Assembly (NCBI GenBank): GCA_020284085.1
Contig: JACEVL010005070.1
Location: 1,251,501 to 1,315,500 of the forward strand
Source of the DNA: Aporrectodea caliginosa
Lineage: Eukaryota > Annelida > Clitellata > Crassiclitellata > Lumbricidae
Direction: 5' to 3'
DNA: 64,000 nt
This document shows positions 20,201 through 30,700 of this stretch, piece by piece; the stretch's first letter is position 1; each line of letters opens with the position of its first letter. The notes below the pieces were generated by a model that was not told the origin of the DNA, made no database searches, and worked only from the letters and a program-made list of their open reading frames with translations. Made by a program: the position numbers and the translations under genes.

Positions 20201-22339
20201 AACTCAATTTCAAATGCCATCGCATTCTGGTGTCAATACATATTCCCTCGTGAAATGGCCAGGGAAATCTAAAACTCTAATATTAGGGGAGTTGATTGGT
20301 TTCAGTGCTCAACTTGTAATGCAGAGGGTGCAGGTTCGAGCCTGTTCTGTGATAGATGGCTAAAGTGTAGGACCTAAAGTGTAGGACCTTGAGCAAGTTC
20401 CTCAGACAAATAGACCTGACACTAATGACTGATGCTTAGTCAGGATGCTATGTACTTTTTAACTGTGTTCATAAGATGTCTGTACACCAAAGTGCAATTA
20501 ACAATTGGTTAATAAAGAATATACTTACTTACTTACTTTTTACTATTAGATAGTAGCATTTGATGATGATGACGATAATAAACAATGCTTGTACACATAA
20601 TAATAATAATGCTTGTAGTAATAATAATAATAATAAAAGTAGTAGTACTAATAATAATAATAATAATAACAACAACAAACACAACAACAACAACAGAACC
20701 CTGTGTAGCAATGTCACCACATGCTCAAACGGTTGGAGGCCGACTGCTTCAGTTATAACAAGTGCCTCAGATTAAGGCTTGCACAAAAATAAAGGTTGAC
20801 CCATTTACGGTGTTGGTTATATTTGTCTGCAGTATTCCATTGCATAGATATTCAGTGAAAAACTTTTGGTTTGCAGTCCACAGAGATGGTAATGACATTA
20901 AATGATCACTTTCAGTAATGCTGCCACTTCCAAGTAACATTCGTATTGTTTGGAAGCAGTTTTGCCATTGGACACATGGCTACTACAGTAGATCCCTGTA
21001 TTTACTAGCTAGCATTTCGATCATGAAACAAAGTAGTGTTGAAGCTACTGATTGCCGATTCATCAGGAGTCAGTCCTTGCATTTCTCCACTTGTGTACTC
21101 AACACGCTGTGCAACGTATATTTCATCAATAATGAGGACTGTCTGTTCATATTCATTTATTGGAATAAATTCTTTGCGAAGATTAGCTCGAACCCATTTT
21201 TGGCATAATTCAGGATTGCGAATCGGTAAACATGGAATGTTATTTATATATTCTCATCTTCAAGTACGAACCATTGTCCAGTCCAGTCCCTCAATTCAAA
21301 CGCCAAGTAACCTTCTTGAGAGTGGTTGTTGAAAGCAATGTTTTGTTTTTGCAGAGCCGCATAGGCAACTGGACTAGCAGCATAGATCATATACATGTGA
21401 ATAATTACAAGCACAGGTGAATATACATGACTAAATTTACTCAGAGACAGTAACTTTAGCTGTACAATTATAAAACTAATCTAAAGTTCTGTGCTCATGA
21501 CTCTCATCGCACAATCTATCGATAGAAGTTTTCAGCAGCTGTACTGGCACTCTCAGGATACAATCAATGGACCTGGAATTCGGACTTTCAATCCATGACT
21601 TGATATGAGCCATTAGATTAACTTACTGTGATGAATTGAACTATTGACCAGATCGACATACTGTGATGATGGAACAACTTTGTTGTCCACTGTAAGACTT
21701 ACCGTTAAGTCAGCTTTAATCGTAATGCTGCTAGTAATATGAGGTACATTATCTGTTTTCCAATAAGATATATTAGAAGACCCTGCTGAAAAATACAAGT
21801 CCTACTCCTAATTTCCTAAAGCTTTCAGGCAAAGTTGTCTCACCTCTTAGTTGCTCCTCAATTTCTGTTAATGTGAGGTTAGAAATGTCGTCATGCTCCA
21901 GAGAGGACTGTTCAAGACTTTCTAGTCCCTTAACTGCTTCTTGAAATCTGTTTGATGATGTGGCTCTAGATGATGCCCTTGAAGCTCCTTGTGCTTTCGA
22001 GAGATAAGTGGGTGCATTGAAGAAAACAGAAGGAACAGCATCATCCTTAAGAAACCTTTTTTTTGGTTTATCAGACACTGCAGCATTCTTCTTCTGTCTG
22101 GCAACATTTGTGTCATGCCACTCCTGTAGGAAGTCACTTTGTTGGAAATGAAGTGAACAGAGTTTCGAATGTTTACTTGGAATAAATTCTTTGCGAGGAT
22201 TAGCTTGAACCCATCTTTCACATAATTCAGGATTGCGAATTGGAAAAACATGGAATGTTATTTTCTCTCCATCATCGCCAACACCTGAGCTACTTTGATA
22301 ACCACTCTTACAGCCAAATCCTGCACACTTATTCACCAT
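15207..22339 (-). CDS. THAP-BTB-C2H2 zinc-finger protein, paralogue 1 (three exons)
   Basis: I infer one gene joining exons 22339-21844, 18971-18569 and 17271-15207. The coding length is 2,964 nt (987 residues plus stop). Domain order is THAP zinc finger (about 1-106), BTB/POZ (about 183-298), then C2H2 fingers (about 538-947). Exon 1 ends after one base of a codon at AGAG|GTGAGA; exon 2 starts with two bases after TTTTAG, so the frame joins. Exon 2 ends after two bases at GTGAG|GCAAGT, a GC donor; exon 3 supplies the third base after ATTACAG. The same phases hold in paralogue 2. The role is probably a nuclear DNA-binding regulator: THAP and C2H2 fingers bind DNA and BTB mediates dimerisation or co-repressor contact. 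No cDNA was available, so separate THAP and ZBTB genes, or other splice forms, remain possible. Confidence 0.75.
18569..18971 (-). CDS. Exon 2 of paralogue 1: BTB/POZ domain
   Basis: A 403-nt exon with a typical BTB fold: the F-L-C-D-A-V-L strand, the K-A-H-S-A-L-L-A-A-V-S helix, and the F-V-Y-T-G-K-L-L segment before the C-terminal helices. The acceptor is GTTGTTTTAG|G. Translation could in principle start at the in-frame ATG of MAGRSEHFM, but paralogue 2 has ACG there and keeps the upstream frame open, which favours entry from the THAP exon. The best donor is the GC site GTGAG|GCAAGT, the only one giving the phase exon 3 needs; nearby GT sites are out of phase. Confidence 0.88.
19396..19789 (+). 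pseudogene. Non-LTR retrotransposon C-terminal scrap in intron 1
   Basis: Two overlapping frames joined by a frameshift near 19,540 give the C-terminal pattern common in LINE RTs: C-E-M-W-x-W-R-x-M-x-R-I-S-W, then F-F-G-H-V-M-R-S-D-G, G-R-R-x-Q-G-R-P-R-K-K-W, and a final D-R-x-x-W-R. It is antisense to the host gene and absent from paralogue 2. Confidence 0.75.
20286..20545 (+). mobile_element. tRNA-derived SINE in intron 1 of paralogue 1
   Basis: The head has an A-box-like TGATTGGTTTCAGTGCTC, an anticodon-loop-like CTTGTAATG and a B box GGTTCGAGCC, resembling tRNA-Thr (TGT). A 150-bp body follows, then a tail ending in TACT repeats. It has no CCA or full cloverleaf and is not a tRNA gene. 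Confidence 0.65.
20560..20700. repeat. ATA/CAA microsatellite
   Basis: Interrupted AAT, AGT and CAA trinucleotide runs. A matching run lies in intron 1 of paralogue 2 at 30,760-30,900. Confidence 0.85.
20775..21245 (-). pseudogene. P-element/THAP9-like transposase relic
   Basis: Minus strand 21,245-21,158 encodes the middle of a THAP domain (PIRNPELC, a W-V-R-A-N segment). It runs straight into a transposase-like stretch: V-L-I-I-D-E-I-Y-V with the D-E pair expected at the first catalytic strand, then TLLCFMIEMLASKYRDLL, then an S-V-D-like strand and K-F-F-T-E-Y-L-C-N-G. This order fits P-element/THAP9-type RNase-H transposases. At least two frame changes and several stops show it is dead. 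The rest of the THAP domain and the transposase C-terminus are missing. The THAP part is roughly 90% identical in DNA to the gene's THAP exon by eye. Confidence 0.65.
21844..22339 (-). CDS. Exon 1 of paralogue 1: THAP zinc finger
   Basis: Translation is taken from ATGGTG (AAAATGG context), giving MVNKCAGFGC. The C2CH ligands are C5, C10, C61 and H64; the conserved P33 and W43 are present, as is the closing AVPSVF motif at 101-106. A Ser/Arg-rich linker and an acidic helix (LTLTEIEEQLR) follow. The exon ends at the strong donor AGAG|GTGAGA, one base into a codon. It lies upstream of the BTB exon with no stop, and the phase matches. An upstream in-frame ATG at 22,366 adds nine residues but is not shared by paralogue 2. 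Confidence 0.88.
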
Positions 22340-22544
22340 TTTGCCTTCGTACACAGTAGTAAACAACAGTTAAGTAATGTAATGATGATAATCCAGTTAA
22401 GCAGAATAATGAATAATCCGCCTGAAACCGAAGATAATCCAACTCGTAAAATGAAAATCTGCTGAGTAGAGTACTCAGATAATCCAAATTACAAAAAGAT
22501 AATCTAATCGTCTGCAACCTATCATTGTAGGCATAAGCAATACG

Positions 22545-23865
22545 GGGTTAAACCATAGTTTTACGTTGCTAAATTAATACCATGTTTTCAATCCGGTAGT
22601 TTATGTTACTAAACTAATACAATGGTTTTTAATTCCGTAAATAGAAGCTGGATTGATGAAAAAATTCTTGATTAAATAGGTTGGATTGATAAAAATAATT
22701 CCTAGATAAATAGAAGTTGGATTGATGGAAATAATTTTTTGTGCAAGCAGAAGTTGTACTGATGGAAATAGTTTCTTGTGAAACTAGAAGTTGAGTTGCT
22801 TAAAATAAGACTTGCGTATATAGAAGTTGGATTGATGACAAGTTATCATGGACATTGGCATTAAAATGCCACACATATAAATCAATTAAACGACATGCTA
22901 TAAAGCATATATAATAAAGAACACCAAAACGAAAAATTAAGAATTTTTGCATTAAAATGGAAGTTGGATTGATGAAAATAATTCTTTGCATAAATAGAAG
23001 TTGGATTGATGACAGTTATCATGGACATTTATCCACTTTAAAAGCACCAGAACTGTTAAAAGGTTTCTGATATAATAGTTAATAATTTAGCAATGTATTT
23101 TCTTGGGAAATAATTTAGCAATTGATGTAAACTACAGTTTAATAGTCTTTGCTTCAACAGAAGCTGGATTGATGAGAATAATTGTTTCTGTAACTTGAAG
23201 TTGGATTAATGATAATCTTTGATAATCTTTGCTTAAAACAAGTTGGATTGATGAAAAATATTTGTTGCTTAAATAGATTGATGGAGATTTTTTTCCTTAA
23301 ATGGAAGCTGGATTGATGAGTTATCATGGACATTGGTAGACTGCTTACTTACCAACGCCAAGAACGGATGAAATTAAGTTTTCGATTCAATAGAAGCTGG
23401 ATTGATGAAAATAATTGTTTCCGTAATTAGAAGCTGGATCCATGAGAATATATCTTAGCTTAAATAAAAGTTCTATTGATGAAAAGTATTTCTTTCGTCA
23501 AATAGAAGTTGGAGTGATAAAAGTAATTTTTCCAATTAAATGGAAGTTGGATTGATGAAAATTTCTTGTTGAAATGGAAGCTGGGTTGATGATAGTTAAC
23601 ATGCACATAGGTAAACTGCTTACTTACCAACGTCAAGAACGGCATTGAAGACATTACAATAATTTAGCAACGTAAACTACGACTTTACCGGAAACATTTA
23701 TTTCCATCGATCCAGATTCTATTTTAAGTAAAGAATTAGTCTCATCAATCGAACTTCCATTTAGGCAAACAATTATTTAGGCTACATTAATCCAGCTTCC
23801 ATTTTAAATTGTCAATATAAAATAATTTAGCAACGTAAACTAGTAAACTACGGTTTTACCGGTTA
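22545..23865. mobile_element. Inverted-repeat element filled with a 'GAAGTTGGATTGATG' minisatellite
   Basis: The left edge (about 22,550-22,577) contains TTTACGTTGCTAAATTA after an ACCATAG block. The right edge (about 23,823-23,863) is the near-reverse complement. Between them about 18 degenerate units of roughly 35 bp share GAAGTTGGATTGATGAAAAT; the last two are inverted. Paralogue 2 lacks it. A related fragment lies inside another element at 41,005-41,205. No TSD was confirmed. Confidence 0.6.
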
Positions 23866-23869
23866 ACGT

Positions 23870-24080
23870 ACACTGTTCATCTCGTTTCAGCCCGATTTAG
23901 TTGTTAACGCATTCAAACCAAAAATAATTTGCAAAGCTATGTTTAGAAATTAGAGTTCACAGTTCACGCTTCAGACGGCCAAATTTTAAATATGGCGACC
24001 ACGCACAGGAACCTAGCTACACATACGGTTAAAGATTCAGGTTGTTCCGTAACTTTAGCCAACTAGCGATTTTATTACCG
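23870..24080 (-). promoter_or_regulatory. Putative promoter of paralogue 1
   Basis: This 200-bp block is clearly similar to 34,480-34,690, while much of the sequence between it and the THAP exon is not conserved. In gene orientation it contains GCCATATTTAAA, combining a CCAT/ATGGCG (YY1-like) site with a TATA-like TATTTAAA at 23,992-23,985. A promoter role is inferred from position and conservation. Confidence 0.4.
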
Positions 24081-24089
24081 GTAGGCCTA

Positions 24090-25138
24090 TGTGCAAAAAT
24101 GAATCCAGCTTCCATTTTAAATTTAAATGTGCAAGAAATACTAGGAATTGGACTATGTGGTAACTTAATTTAAAAATCATATAGAAATATGATTTATTTA
24201 GGATATATCCCAACCAACATTTCACGCCCCATTTTCTTAGGGTCAGACCACATAAACTTTAACCTTCCTGACAAATTTAATACTCTCGAAATTTTATATC
24301 TCGTACGCTATTCCTATAAACTCTTACTAAGCTATTGCTTCATACTAGGCCTATACTATCTAGTTTTTTCTAGCTTGAGCAAAACCCTCACCAACCTCAG
24401 ATCAGCAACCAATAGGCCTAGATACCATAAACTCATCGCAAAATACTATTCCCCACTCATCCATTCCAGCTCCTCCAAGGCTCCAACCCAAGACACGTCT
24501 GATGGGCTGTCAACTATCTTCACCGAAAATCTCTATCCATGGCCTATAGCCTAGCTCCAATTCCCTCCCCTCTATCGCTGATACATAATTATAGCCTATG
24601 CAGGGTGAGAATTGTCGGGGGGGTTTGGGGGTTCAACCCCCTAGTCCTTCTTAGGATCCCATAGTAAAGTCTACATTTCACACCCAAGCTGCACATAAAT
24701 CAACGTCTAACCACCCCAGTTAGTTTTTGAAAATTCCCATACTGCATATAATGTTCATTGCTATCAGACCAAATATCATCCCTTCAATTCACGCACATTA
24801 CCATCTCTTCTAGATTCTCTCCCCATGCCTCCTCCAGAGCTGACTCGTTCCCTTCTCTCGACCCTACTCCCCTGCATGGGCGTCAGAAGGAATTTTTGTA
24901 GGGATGCACACATTTTTTTAAGGGGGCAACCATAAAGTCACCTCTAGAGGCCGAGCGCAGAGATCGGTGACCAGAGAAGGCCGAAGTCAAAGTGAAAAGC
25001 TCCAGGAGAAATGCGAATAGTAACCGGCAAAACAGTCGAAATACAGAGAAAACAAACGCTTCAGAACTAAGATATTAGAAGAAATCCAAGACCCGAGTCT
25101 AGCGAATGTTTTCACACCGAAGCGCCACCTCGCGTAAG
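24090..25138. other. Spacer between the duplicated blocks
   Basis: There is a 121-codon plus frame at 24,189-24,554, with some hydrophobic stretches and no recognised family. GC-rich scraps resembling element ends occur near 24,600-24,650 and 24,876-24,925. I see no supported gene. Confidence 0.4.
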
Positions 25139-25365
25139 TCAATGAACGTTAGTCACGATTTTGGAAAATTAGATGACATACAAAATAATGTCATTAACAA
25201 GATCATTTAAGCACATACAAAATTAAAAAGTTACGAGCACATTATTGTGGGCAAATTTTGTGTGCTCACTTACAGTTCCCCACCAAGATGTAGCCTTACC
25301 CAGTATAATAACCGTTGGTCACAGTTGGTGTATCAATGAACAGTAACCAGCAGGTCTTGGACAGA

Positions 25366-25371
25366 TTTATT
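25366..25371 (-). terminator. Poly(A) signal AATAAA, paralogue 2
   Basis: AATAAA on the minus strand, 311 bp after the stop codon, in a context shared with paralogue 1 (GTCTTGGAC...TTTATTA on the plus strand). Confidence 0.55.
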
Positions 25372-25681
25372 AGCAGTTGTATGTAACTATGTACAAACGT
25401 ACATGTATGTATGTATGTATGTATGTATGCAGACATAATTACATGTATAGCACCTATTAAGTACACTACTTCTCAAAAACTTCACATATGACCAACTGGC
25501 CGGAACACGTATGTTTTCAAGAACTGCCAAAACATGATCGATTTAACTTAATTCTTTGTTTCTTCAACATTTTAAACTAAAATAAGCATTCTGCCAAAGA
25601 GTTTCATGTCAAACTTTTAAGCATCAGTTGTCCAGTGTATGCTTTAACTTGTCCACAGCACAGACACTTGTATCGGGTGCA

Positions 25682-27716
25682 TCAGACACTGACTTTTCCA
25701 TCGATTTCAATGTTCTCCGATAGGGACTTCGATGCGACATCAATCTTGTGAAAGCGCGTCAAGTGGTATCGAAGGTCGATCTTCTGCTTGTAGCTCTTGC
25801 TACAGATTTCGCAAACGAACGGTTTTTCTCCTGTGTGCGTACGCATGTGGCGGGTCAGATGCTGTGACTGCGTGAATGACATTACGCACACCGTGCAGCG
25901 GAATGGCTTATCACCGGTGTGGGAACGAATATGAATTGTTAAGCTACTATTCTCCATGAACTGCTTGCTGCAGATTCTGCACTTATACGGCCTCTCACCC
26001 GTGTGGATTCTATGGTGAACTATCAGGCTAGCTTTGCTGGTAAATTGGTTGTTGCAGATTCCGCACTTGAACCGTTTTTTGTCGCTGCATGTAATCATAT
26101 GCTGTTTCAGGTGTTGTTTCAGCTGACATTTACTTGCAAATGAATTTGAACAGATGACGCAGTCAAACGGTTTGATTCCCGAATGTGTTGTGAGGTGCAT
26201 CATGAGCGTCGACTTTCGAGTAAAGCATTCCTGGCAGGCGTTACAAACGAATGGTCGTTCGCCCGTGTGGAGCCTCATGTGAAGCCGAAGATTATAGGAC
26301 TTTGAAAACTTCTTTCCACACGTTTCACAGTGGAGCGGCTTCTTCCTGTGTCCTTTTATGTGGATTCGGAGTGAGCATGCCGAGATACAGTTCTTCCCAC
26401 ACAGGTCGCAAAGGTATGTCCTCGGGTTCTTAATAATCCAGTTGAACTTGACGAGTTGGTGTACTTCAAGAGCATGTTTCTCCATGTCAGCCTTGCTTGT
26501 CTGCTTGCAGCTGCAAATTGCACATTCGAAATCGTGGTGGAGAGTCACGTGATCCATAAGCCCGGTCTTCCGGGTGAATCCCTTGCCACAGAAATCGCAA
26601 AGGAATGGACGATATCCGGTGTGAAGTAATTGGTGTCGCTGCATATTTTCCTGCAGCCTGAAACGCTTTCTGCAGACTGAGCACTCATGTGGCTTTTCAC
26701 CTGTGTGTCGCAGCCTGTGAACCTGCAGAAGGTGAGGCGTGATAAAGTACAAACCGCAATCGTTGCATTTGTGTTTCTTTTGTGGGTAGATTCCAAGGTG
26801 ACGTTTTATGTGACACTTCAGGTTCTTTCTCAAATTAAATCTGCGGCCGCAGTAGTCACACACGTTGCACAGGTCCCAGTGATGCTTTATCTTGTGCCAT
26901 AACAGTTCAATGTCATTTGTGAATGTCTCTGAATTTGGCTCCGTGCAGTGCTCACATTTGTATATCTGGCTGCAGCTGATACAGGCTTTGTCCGCTTCCT
27001 TTTCAACAACATTGGGTCTCAGAGCATTTTTCTCCATGTCAGCCTTGCTTGTCTGCTTGTCTCCTTGAAGCTGCAAAGTGGGTGATGGATCTGCCAGATT
27101 CAAAATATCTCCCTGAGTTTTGGTTTTGTGGTTTGGTTCTTCACTGTCATTGACAATCGCTTCATGTATACCATAACTGTCTGAATCCAAAGTATTAATC
27201 TTCCCCAAATTCTGGTCAAGAAGGCCATCTGGCAAATTGTTCATCTCCCGTGAACAAGTGCCAGTATAATGAAGAGCTGCAGCAGGCGTGTTCAGTTCAC
27301 TGAGGAGTGGTGTTAGAATCGAGAAAGTTGGTCTCATAACTGGTTTTGTCACAGCGGTTGCTGTATGAACCACAAGGGCATTGCTTGGCAATCTTTCTTT
27401 TCTGACGTTCTTGTTCTGCGCTTTCCCATGCTTTCTTTTTTGCCCTTCTTTTCTCCAGTTTCCCTGTCCTTTTTGTTTTCCCAAAGTGCTCTGACAGTTT
27501 TCCTCCGAATCTCCCCTCGTATGTGATGTTTTACCATCATTTGGCGCAACGTCAACGATCATCACTTCGCTAAATGCATCTGCAGATGAAGGCTTTTTGT
27601 CCACAGGCCATTCACAAGATGCTTGTAGTTTCCGCACTGAATCTTTCAGATTGGTCTTACTGTCTGCATCCTCTTCCTTGACAGCTATTGACGACTTTGG
27701 TGGCTGCTTGGCACTC
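25682..27716 (-). CDS. Exon 3 of paralogue 2: C2H2 zinc-finger array
   Basis: It encodes 677 residues after the split codon: a polar N-terminal region, one degenerate finger and 13 regular C2H2 fingers in the same order as paralogue 1. Predicted DNA-contact helices differ in several fingers, for example finger 2 (TPHLLQVH against SPQRLKAH), finger 8 (TRKSTLMMH against AQKCTLMMH) and finger 11 (MENSSLTIH against SKNTLTIH). A 38-bp piece of finger 5 (26,469-26,506) is repeated with one mismatch at 27,021-27,059, adding KQTSKADMEKNAL to the linker. The tail after the last finger is shorter than in paralogue 1. Confidence 0.93.
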
Positions 27717-30700
27717 CTGTAATCACAACCCAAATTTTCAATATGGCAGTGTCATAGAGTTTCACTTTTACTGGACTTACCTATCACTGGCTGCTGATTG
27801 ATGTAGAAAACGATAAAGTACATCACAGAAAAAGAATTCAAAAGAAAAAACTTTAAACCTTCAAGTAAAGAAGAGAAGAAAAAGAAAGAAAAAAATATTG
27901 AAGCACATGTATTGTATTTGCAAGGCTGAACAAGGATATGATGGAGGGCCAAGGCTGTTAGAACCATAATACCAAAATTTACTTATAAATGTAATAAATC
28001 AATCAATCAAATATTCATTTATTCAAAACCTAGTTGAGAAAAGACGCAACTAGTTAAACCTCCTAAATCCTAATAGAAATAACAACAACAATAATTATAA
28101 TAATACAGTGTAATAGCAATAATGTGTCTGCACTGGTAACTGGTTCATCTTTTCTAAACCACGAGTTCAGATTGTCTTCCAAAGGATCTCCATCTGCATC
28201 CAATGCCAAACAGATTTCCTCTTGAGGCTAATTTCCGAATAAACCCCAAAAGAGCCTCTGATTGGTGTAGCACTGTGAATGGCGCTATATAAATTTACAA
28301 ATACAATACAATAAGAAATATCTACTACCAACGACCTCCTAACCTATTTTTCCATTACTGAGTATATAGTTTGGGAATACTTATATTACTGTATTCCGGA
28401 CTTTTCCTGTAGCAACTCTTTCAAGGGCAAACAGCTGATGAGGGCTAAGGCAGGCACGTGGCAGTGGATCTGCCCTGGGCCCAATTCTTTATGGGATGTG
28501 GTCTAAAACAGCCGTTCTTAACTGTTTAAGCTAATGATCGGCAACAACTGCATGATTTTGCTCATTCGATTAATTAATAATTATCCAATAATAATCCAAG
28601 AACTTTTATAGCAACACTGTAATAATGTTTCAGCCATCATTCATTGGTTGGTAGTTAAGTAAAGTTGCTGTGCATACCACATAAACATACCAGGATATCT
28701 CCAGTCAAAAAACCTAGAGGCACATCTGAGAACACACTGAAATGACCCATACAGAGAACAAGTCCAGGAAAAGACTGGTTTTTCTATTCTATTCTATTCT
28801 ACATGTATTTACGGACTTATAAAGCGCCTCTCGCAGTACAACCTAATCAGAGGCGCTTCCAGTGCGAAGGGCCATTTGAAAAAAGAAAAGTTTTAAGAGA
28901 ACGAGCAGAAACAGTGGTGCTCCCAGATAACATCACAGCACGAGTTAAAGCAGGGAGGTTATTCCATAGCAAAGGTCCAACAGAGGCGTAGGCACGATGC
29001 TGTGCAGTGGTCAAACTTTTTTAGTCAAACTTTAAAGGCCAACACAGACACTGCAGAGTCAAACCTTAACTAGAAGAGTTTGTTCCAGAGTCTGGGTTCA
29101 GCAATGTAAAAGGCATGTTCAAACTTGGGAGAATCACTGGTCTACACTATCCTTCTCAGTAAACCTGTCCAGATTCTGAAGTCCAAACTCATGTCACTGG
29201 CCACATCCAGTGTTTGACTTGAATGGCGGGGTGACACAAATGGTTGTGCTTGGAAGAGGAGTTTGGAAATGACATAATTATGAGGTTACACAAGCAGTAA
29301 GTCTTCTTTATAGATACTGTATCACAATACATTGAATACATTGTAAACGTGACGTTATATGCATTAACCTGCCTGCAAGAATTAACAAAAAGGTCAACTT
29401 GCCTCACAAAAGTCATCTTGCATTCATTCAGTTTGTGTAGACTGAGACCCAAGTCTGACAGTTTATTGAACAGCATTGACAACTGGTCCATCTGAGAGTA
29501 GACTGTGGGTAGTAATAATTTGCCAGTGTAGACGAAGTGCACAGCAACCTCCAACACATCAAATTCAACTTCCGGAAAGCAGAGATGGTAAGGTCCGGAT
29601 GAAGGCTTTTCCTCAATGGCCATCAGGAAAACAGGACTGACAGCAGCCAGTATGGCACTGTGTGCTTTCAACTCCCTGCCACATTTCGACACCAGGACAG
29701 CATCACACAGGAAACCATTCTCCTGGTATTTCACGAGGGTCTCTGCAATGTTCATGAAGTGCTCGCTCCTTCCAGTCGTTTCTAAGGGAATATCGCATTT
29801 TTTAGCTGAAATAACAAGAAGATCAGACTTTAGCAAAGGAACCTTCAAACACTTAATCAAGGTGAAACACCAAATGAAAGGAGGTGGATGAAAACTTTTT
29901 CTCCATGGAGAAGATTGACCATTACTGGCATGTGTAACAGAGAGACCAATTACACGACTTCTGCATTGCAATGTGTTAAAGTAAAACAATAGATTCACAT
30001 GAAAATAACTACACAAAATGTTGAGAGTTTATGACTACTAGTACACAAACTACTGGAACTACAGGTTTAGGTGCACTGTCACACATGTACCACCAATCCA
30101 GAGTAACATTCCCATTGCTAAGCCACATTTTCAATTAATAGGATAGTGACATTGAGAAATTTTTAATAACTTGCAAACTGTCTTCCAAAATGTCAATTTA
30201 CAGCAATTAAAAACTCGCAATAAAAACACTGATCCTCATGTATTCACCCCTCCAGTGAAAGATGACACCATTGATTGATGCTTAGTCATTATTAGTGACA
30301 TTTGATAATGATAACAATAATACTCGTACATAAAATAATAATAATAAGATGGCAAACGACCAGACGGAGCGACACTTATCCCGTGGTCATGCGGAAGATG
30401 TCTCACTTGGGACGTGGCCGTTTCGGACACATTTGCGACTTCACATATGGCAGCAACATCAACTGGAGCAGGTGAGGTTGTAAACCGGGCAGCCGCCGCC
30501 AAAAGATCGACGCCAAAAGATCGAAATACGCTACAATCACCCGAACACATGCTTTTGGGGTGGTAGCTTTGGAATCCAGTAGTTCTTGGAGTTCAGGACT
30601 GGATTTTGTGCTGGAATTAGGACGAAGGTTAACCGATGCTACCCATGACACACTCGAGACAAGCTACCTGTTTCAAAAACTCTCGGTAGCTGTACAGCGC

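Larger units (their letters stand above)
14441..24080. repeat. Segmental duplication, lower copy
   Basis: Similarity to the upper copy (about 25,139-34,690) starts at 'AATGAACGT(C/T)AGTCACGATT' and runs through the 3' region, all three coding exons, parts of both introns, the sequence just upstream of the THAP exon (to about 22,540) and the promoter-like region at 23,870-24,080. Insertions unique to this copy include a SINE at 14,732, a LINE scrap at 19,396, a SINE at 20,286, the transposase relic at 20,775 and the minisatellite element at 22,545. Confidence 0.85.

Noticed and set aside
20286..20350. tRNA-Thr gene
   Set aside because: A and B box-like sequences are present, but the acceptor stem does not pair and a SINE body and tail follow.
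24189..24554. 121-codon plus frame as a membrane protein gene
   Set aside because: AT-rich, no recognised family, no splice or promoter context, and typical of chance frames in this DNA.
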